Source of the DNA: Verrucomicrobiota bacterium
Lineage (GTDB): Bacteria > Verrucomicrobiota > Verrucomicrobiia > Limisphaerales > VHDF01
Assembly (NCBI GenBank): GCA_016871495.1
Contig: VHDF01000044.1
Span: 1 to 37,122, forward strand
Reading direction: 5' to 3'
Length of the DNA stretch: 37,122 bases
Shown: piece after piece, positions 32,532 through 37,122 of the stretch
How the letters are laid out: each line of letters opens with the position of its first letter
How positions within the stretch are numbered: the stretch's first letter is position 1
Program-made: the position numbers and the translations under genes
The notes under the pieces: generated by a model
Told to the model about the DNA's origin: nothing
Seen by the model: the letters and a program-made list of their open reading frames with translations, nothing else
Database searches by the model: none

Positions 32532-35500
32532 TTACTGGTTCATGAAGGCGAGCAAGTCCGCCATGTCTTGGGTCGAAAGGCCCGACTCCAGACCTTCCGG
32601 CATGATGGAACGTTCCTGCCGCGATTGCCGCCGAATCGAACTCCGTGCCAAGACCAACTCGGCGCCGAAGGCCTGCCGCAACGTGATCGCCGACGCCGTT
32701 TCATGGATCACCACCCCCGAGTGGCTTTCACCATCCTGCGTCTCGAGGGAGACGGACGAGAACTGGGGCGCCACTTCGCGATTCGGATCGAGGATGTTGA
32801 CCAGCAACTTCTCGGATCCCGCGTTACGCAGCGTTTCGAAGTCGGGCCCCAACGCAAACCCCTTCCCCTGCGCTCGATGGCATGAGGCACATCGTTCCGC
32901 ATAGATTTTCTCGCCGCGGCCCGCCACGCCCGGCAACCCCAACGCCGGCCGCCAACGGTCCACTTCCGCGCTCCGAGGTCCCTGCTTTTCGGCTCCGAAA
33001 AGGACGGCGGCCCGGCTCCGTATCGAAACCACCGAGTGTTGGAGCAAGTTCTCGACATCCGAACGGTTCAGGTCGGCGACTTTCACTTGTCCCCCTTCGA
33101 TGGCCGCGAGGAGCCCCTGGGCTCGCTCGGGACGCGCCAGCATCGATTTCATGGCTTCCGATTTGGCGCGCGCAGTCAAGTTTCCCCACGATTTCAAAAA
33201 TCCTCGCGTCGCTTCCAGGCCGGGATATCGACCCAAAGCTTGCGCGGAAGCCCACTGCACCGCTTCCGGAACCCCGGGGCGAAGCAGCGCCAACAACCCC
33301 TCCCCGGATTTTTCAAACGCGCGCGTTCCCAGCAACTGCACCGCCTGAACCCGAGCCGCCTCAAGCGCATGAACATCTCCAGCGATTTCGGCCGCCTTCG
33401 CAAACATTCCGGACAACACCCCCTTCGAATCCGCTTCATCCAAGGTTCGCCCGGACTTCTTCAATCCCGCGCCCAGCGCACTCACCCAGGCCACGCGAGG
33501 CCAGGCGTCGTCCAGGGTTGAAATCGTCTCCAGGACCGACTCGACCTCCGAACGGTCGTTCAATTGTCCCACCATCCGCAGCGCCTCGCCCAGCACCGAA
33601 CCGAGGCCGGATTTCAGGGCGGACGCAGAGGACCCGCGCGCGTCCTGGAACAGTTGAAAACCGCGTTTGCCCGTGGATTGAAGGACCGCCGCCTGGATCC
33701 AACGGTCTTCAGGGCTGCGTTGAAGGATGTTCACCAAGGCCTGGATCTGGCCTTCGCCATTCCAACGACCGAGCGCCAGCGCCACTCGAAAGCGCACGCC
33801 GAGGTCAGGATCTCCAGCCAGGCGCGAGAGGAGTGCGGCCCCTCGATGCGGCTCCGAATCCCGGTTCGAGAGGCGAAGCCCGGCAAGCTTTACCGCGTGC
33901 TCCCGAACTCCGGCGTCTCCATCCCCGGCCGCCGTCTCCAGATGTCCCCAGCCAAGCTCCCCCATGCCTTCCAAGGCATGGAGCGCATAAAACCGCCCGA
34001 TGGAATTGGAAGCCTTGGTCAGGAAAATTTCCAGCGCCGCTTTCGCCGCAGGATCTTGGCGTTCGTAAAGCAGTCGCGATGCGGTGTCGCGATGCCACCC
34101 GTTGGGATGTCCCAGCAGGGACACCAATTCCGGCGTGGTCAACCGCGCCAACCGGGCGGGCTCCCGCCGAAATCCCTTCTCAGGCGCCACGCGATAAATT
34201 CTTCCCCGATCGTTCCCGCTGTTAAGATCCAAATGTTGTTTGATGTTCTCCGGCAAGGACCAGGGATGCTCAATGACCTCCCGGTACATGTCGCAAATGT
34301 AAAGACATCCGTCCGGCGCGTTCGCAAATTGCACCGGACGAAACCAGATGTCCCGCGAGGCGATGAACTCCGATTGCTGCTCATCGTCTGGACGTCGCGC
34401 GGTCGGTTCCAGCCCGGTCAATTCGACCCGCTTGCGATGCACCAGATTTCCGCCGGCATCTCCGATGAACGCATTATCCGCAAAGTCCGGCCCATAGGCG
34501 TCTCCCCGGTAGATCGTGCCTCCGGTCGCGCCCGTGAAATAACCCGAAACTCGGCCCCCGCCTTCGACCATGCCCGGCACCACTCCGGTAACCCGCCACC
34601 GCGTGCGCAACACGCGCCACGGTTCATCCGGGCTGATCCGGTACACTTCCGCCGCCGGCCCATCGACCGCAATGCTGACCCGGGGGGAGGGCATGGCAAA
34701 GGAGCCGTGCTCCACCACTTCAAGCGGATCATAAACCATCGCTTGAAGATGGTCGCTATTGCTGCACACGTATTTCCGGCCCCCGCTGTCGAAACTGAAA
34801 CCGTATTGTCCTCCTCCGGCTTCAGCCCGCAACTGAAGGGTGCGAGGATCAAAGGAAAAGTCCCTGCCCTGGCAAGAAACCACCGCATGGCCTTGCACCA
34901 TCAGGTTCGACAGGATCGCTCCGTTGGGTCCCGTCGCCCCGTGAATGCGCTGGTCGATCCCCCAATTAAGGCTGTTCGGAAGAGCCTGCACATTCAATCG
35001 GTCCCGCCCCGCCCCGAAGCCGGTGAACACGACGTTTCGCACATCCGCTTTGCCATCCCCATCGGAATCCTTGAGGTAAAGCAAATCGGGCGACGCCAAA
35101 ACATAAACGCCTCCCGCGTAGCAAATCACCCCCGTGGGCCAGGGCAAATCCGACGCGAAGGTTGTCGCGCGGTCGTAAACGCCGTCCGCGTTCAAGTCCT
35201 CCAGCAGTTGGATTCGGCCCAAGTGCGGTTGCTCTTCCCGTCGCTCCGAATAGTCGATCATGTCGACGACGTAGAGGCGGCTGTTTTCGTCGAACGCGAT
35301 GGCAATCGGGTCTGCGACCAACGGTTCCGCCGCGGCCAATTCGAGCCGAAAACCCTTCTTCACGGAGAAAGTCTCGAGGGCTCGGTCCGCCGCCACCGGA
35401 GGAATCCGGGGCAATTCGGACGCATCCACTTTCGGCTGTTCCCCGGTCTTGCCATAAGCCGCCGTGTAGGTCTGGCTCGAACGCGGAGGCTGGGCTGCCG

Positions 35501-35663
35501 TTGCGGGCGCCCCAGCGCCCCAACTCACACCCATCGACCAAACCATCAGGAACCAAACCAAAGCCCAGGGAAGATGCACCCTCCGAGAATACCAACCCGC
35601 GACCGGTTTGCCAACCACGGGTCGAATCAAGTCGAGGGCAGAACGGCCGGTGTGCAGGCCCAT
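32532..35663 (-). CDS. PVC-type haem-binding CxxCH protein with propeller and HEAT-like region
   Basis: A secreted protein of up to 1043 residues. After a signal peptide (ALVWFLMVWSMGVSWGAG) comes a beta-propeller 'membrane-bound dehydrogenase' domain (residues ~85-480: FRLELAAAEPLVADPIAIAF, YVVDMIDYSER, LLYLKDSDGDGKAD, YICDMYREVIEHP). Then follow helical HEAT-like repeats (~500-880) and a C-terminal cytochrome c-like domain with CASCH (924-928) and an ending MPEGLESGLSTQDMADLLAFM. This architecture is characteristic of Planctomycetota and Verrucomicrobiota; it is presumed to transfer electrons during extracytoplasmic sugar or alcohol oxidation. The start is uncertain: the ATG at 35663 overlaps the upstream gene by 37 bp, and GTG codons at 35618 or 35579 fit a signal peptide better. 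Confidence 0.93.
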   Translation of the reverse strand: MGLHTGRSALDLIRPVVGKPVAGWYSRRVHLPWALVWFLMVWSMGVSWGAGAPATAAQPPRSSQTYTAAYGKTGEQPKVDASELPRIPPVAADRALETFSVKKGFRLELAAAEPLVADPIAIAFDENSRLYVVDMIDYSERREEQPHLGRIQLLEDLNADGVYDRATTFASDLPWPTGVICYAGGVYVLASPDLLYLKDSDGDGKADVRNVVFTGFGAGRDRLNVQALPNSLNWGIDQRIHGATGPNGAILSNLMVQGHAVVSCQGRDFSFDPRTLQLRAEAGGGQYGFSFDSGGRKYVCSNSDHLQAMVYDPLEVVEHGSFAMPSPRVSIAVDGPAAEVYRISPDEPWRVLRTRWRVTGVVPGMVEGGGRVSGYFTGATGGTIYRGDAYGPDFADNAFIGDAGGNLVHRKRVELTGLEPTARRPDDEQQSEFIASRDIWFRPVQFANAPDGCLYICDMYREVIEHPWSLPENIKQHLDLNSGNDRGRIYRVAPEKGFRREPARLARLTTPELVSLLGHPNGWHRDTASRLLYERQDPAAKAALEIFLTKASNSIGRFYALHALEGMGELGWGHLETAAGDGDAGVREHAVKLAGLRLSNRDSEPHRGAALLSRLAGDPDLGVRFRVALALGRWNGEGQIQALVNILQRSPEDRWIQAAVLQSTGKRGFQLFQDARGSSASALKSGLGSVLGEALRMVGQLNDRSEVESVLETISTLDDAWPRVAWVSALGAGLKKSGRTLDEADSKGVLSGMFAKAAEIAGDVHALEAARVQAVQLLGTRAFEKSGEGLLALLRPGVPEAVQWASAQALGRYPGLEATRGFLKSWGNLTARAKSEAMKSMLARPERAQGLLAAIEGGQVKVADLNRSDVENLLQHSVVSIRSRAAVLFGAEKQGPRSAEVDRWRPALGLPGVAGRGEKIYAERCASCHRAQGKGFALGPDFETLRNAGSEKLLVNILDPNREVAPQFSSVSLETQDGESHSGVVIHETASAITLRQAFGAELVLARSSIRRQSRQERSIMPEGLESGLSTQDMADLLAFMNQ

Positions 35664-36424
35664 TTCTCCACTAATCCTTGCACGGCTCCCAACAGGGCGT
35701 TCACCCTCGCGGCCAGCTCAAAATCAGACGGAGCTTCCAGGGTGTAGCAAAGCGAAGTCTTTCGCGAAAACAGGTAGAAGGCCTCCGGCCATTGCGGACG
35801 CGACAACGGATCCGTGCTCGGACGGATGATGCCCCTGCTCGCCGGACGCCCCTCGATTTCCTCCGCCAGATCGATCGGCACATGACATCCAGCCCGTTCA
35901 ATCAAGTGCTCCGCCCAGCCCTCCGCAAGGGTCTCCGCCAATTCGTAGAGATAGAAGCCGTTCGCTTCCCAGTCCTCGTGGAGGCATACGGCCAGATCAA
36001 ATCGCGGCTGCCGATCCAACCAGTCAATGTGCGCCCGGGTCTCCGGTGCCTCGCGATGCAGATACTGCCGGTTTAAATCCAATCCATGGCTGGCCTCACG
36101 CCGGTTCAATGGAAAGCCCGACGGATTCAAACAAGGACAGAGCCAGACTCCGACCTCCTCCGGCCAAAAATCGGCGTCCACCAGCCGAGCGGCGGCCAAC
36201 AATCCCGCGGGTTCGTCACCATGGATCCCCGCCGAGATATAGATCTTGCGCGGCGCGCTCTCGGTGCCTCTCACCAAGGCCCACAAGCCGGGCGCAGGTT
36301 CGGGCGCGATCGTTTCGACCCTCCAGCCGCGATCGGAGGCTCGCTCCCGCAGCAAACCAAGGAGTTGATGCACATCCACCCGCTCACCGAAATACCCGCC
36401 CCGATTGAGGCCGACCCGTTTCAT
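35627..36424 (-). CDS. M14-family zinc carboxypeptidase-like protein
   Basis: A 265-residue cytosolic-type enzyme of the M14/succinylglutamate desuccinylase fold. Seen: zinc ligands H68 and E71 in AGIHGDEPAG, LNPSGFPLNRR and LDLNRQYL (substrate-carboxylate site), third ligand H149 in CLHEDWEANGFY, and a catalytic-type E230 in YTLEAPSDF. No signal peptide is visible. The start ATG at 36424 overlaps the bioB stop as ATGA, implying coupling; a much longer open frame to 36946 is a shadow of bioB. Relatives include murein-peptide amidase MpaA and AstE/AspA enzymes. The substrate here is not determined. Confidence 0.85.
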   Translation of the reverse strand: MKRVGLNRGGYFGERVDVHQLLGLLRERASDRGWRVETIAPEPAPGLWALVRGTESAPRKIYISAGIHGDEPAGLLAAARLVDADFWPEEVGVWLCPCLNPSGFPLNRREASHGLDLNRQYLHREAPETRAHIDWLDRQPRFDLAVCLHEDWEANGFYLYELAETLAEGWAEHLIERAGCHVPIDLAEEIEGRPASRGIIRPSTDPLSRPQWPEAFYLFSRKTSLCYTLEAPSDFELAARVNALLGAVQGLVEKWACTPAVLPST

Positions 36425-37122
36425 CGCCCGCCCGAACAGGCTTCCGCGCCCTCCCCACACCCGCAGCCGCCTCCCTGTTCCTGCTGGTCGAATCCACGCG
36501 GATCCCAGTCTGGATCCAGCCCCAAATCCTGCAGCATCTTGAGGTCTTTCTCCACCGACTGGTTCAGAGTCGTCAGATAGTTGCCCACCATCAACGCGCT
36601 GGCGCCGGCCATGAACACCATGCTCTGCATGTCTCGCAGGTTCACGGTGCGGCCGCCGGCGATCATGATTTCCTGCCGGGGAAGCAGGAATCGAAAGACG
36701 GCAATGGTCTTCAGAATCTCCATCGGTTCCAGCGGCGGCAGATCCGCGAAAGGCGTCCCCGGGATTCGATTCAGGATGTTGATGGGCACCACGTGAGCAC
36801 CCGCTTCCCGCAAGGCCAGCGCCAAATCCACCCGATCCTCGCGCGTTTCCCCCATGCCCAGGATCCCGCCGGAACAAATCTTGATCCCCGCCTGTTTCAA
36901 CAAGCGAAGGGTTTCGAGCCGCTCGTCGTAGGTATGCGTCGAACATTGTTCGGGGAAAAAGCGCCGGGAACTCTCCAAATTATGCCCGTAGCATTCCAGT
37001 CCAGCGGCCTTCAAGCGATTCGCCACGTTCGCACTCTTGATCAATCCCAGCGAAGCGTCCGGACGAACCGCCCCCTGCCGGCGCAGATCCTCGATGCGGG
37101 CGCAGACTTCGTCGAGCATCGG
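36421..37122 (-). CDS. bioB: Biotin synthase, C-terminal part (5' end outside the window)
   Basis: 234 codons of a radical-SAM enzyme that inserts sulphur into dethiobiotin. The gene runs off the right edge, so the N-terminal CxxxCxxC cluster is not visible. Seen: ASLGLIKSANVANRLKAAG, YGHNLESS, CSTHTYDERLETL, CSGGILGMGET, PINILNRIPGTPF, FRFLLPRQEIMIAGGR with the [2Fe-2S] Arg, and GASALMVGNYLTT. It ends in an unusual glycine/cysteine-rich tail (GGGCGCGEGAEACSGGR). No other bio gene is visible; M14, PVC haem protein and ceramidase-like genes follow in a tight series. Confidence 0.95.
   Translation of the reverse strand, partial: PMLDEVCARIEDLRRQGAVRPDASLGLIKSANVANRLKAAGLECYGHNLESSRRFFPEQCSTHTYDERLETLRLLKQAGIKICSGGILGMGETREDRVDLALALREAGAHVVPINILNRIPGTPFADLPPLEPMEILKTIAVFRFLLPRQEIMIAGGRTVNLRDMQSMVFMAGASALMVGNYLTTLNQSVEKDLKMLQDLGLDPDWDPRGFDQQEQGGGCGCGEGAEACSGGR

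Noticed and set aside
33564-35747. A 727-codon open frame antisense to the PVC haem protein
   Set aside because: It mirrors the coding gene, its translation is rich in Arg/Pro/His/Gln with no family motif, and such long antisense frames are common in GC-rich genes.
1-37122. CRISPR array, prophage, transposase or integrase genes
   Set aside because: No regularly spaced direct repeats and no phage, transposase or recombinase signature were found on either strand.

Overview
The window is GC-rich, gene-dense bacterial DNA, most probably from a Verrucomicrobiota chromosome (subdivision 3 / Limisphaerales-like). That placement is inferred from the gene content: a PVC-type CxxCH haem protein beside a neutral-ceramidase-like protein, two Tat-exported Gfo/Idh/MocA oxidoreductases, few recognisable Shine-Dalgarno sites, and dispersed palindromic repeats in the gaps. 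No phage, transposase, CRISPR or plasmid gene was found. I identify 27 protein genes, one tRNA and several repeat families.

Left part (1-5.0 kb): a secreted S8 protease with an STN-like N-terminal domain, divergent from an FAH-family hydrolase; then an orphan TolC-type outer-membrane protein behind a GbsR/MarR-type regulator that has a palindromic putative operator.

Sugar region (5.0-12.4 kb): leftward, a ROK-like kinase, a PIG-L deacetylase and exonuclease III are tightly packed. Rightward, a GalU-like nucleotidyltransferase with degenerate signatures precedes a 1121-residue fusion of an L-fucokinase-like GHMP kinase and a UDPGP-family pyrophosphorylase. The genes suggest an uncharacterised route of sugar phosphorylation and nucleotide activation.

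Middle (12.4-20.1 kb): about 1 kb without protein genes carries repeats and an atypical tRNA-Glu(CTC). Then come an NDH-SelD fusion and a leftward argG-speA-membrane protein group that would link arginine synthesis to agmatine and polyamines. A large imperfect inverted repeat lies upstream of argG.

N-degron run (20.1-23.6 kb): a Tat/lipobox aldose epimerase, an alpha/beta hydrolase, then clpS, a DUF2017-like gene and aat, tightly spaced. Aat makes N-degrons and ClpS delivers them to ClpAP/ClpCP. The DUF2017-like protein between them is the best candidate here for an undescribed component. ClpS resembles the actinobacterial type, whose neighbour in Actinobacteria is also DUF2017.

Right part (23.6-37.1 kb): an ICMT-like methyltransferase whose tail is encoded by a dispersed repeat, an SGNH hydrolase, two Gfo/Idh/MocA proteins ending in a clear terminator, a PTS EIIA-like protein, arginyl-tRNA synthetase, and a leftward operon of bioB (partial), an M14 carboxypeptidase, a PVC haem protein and a ceramidase-like hydrolase.
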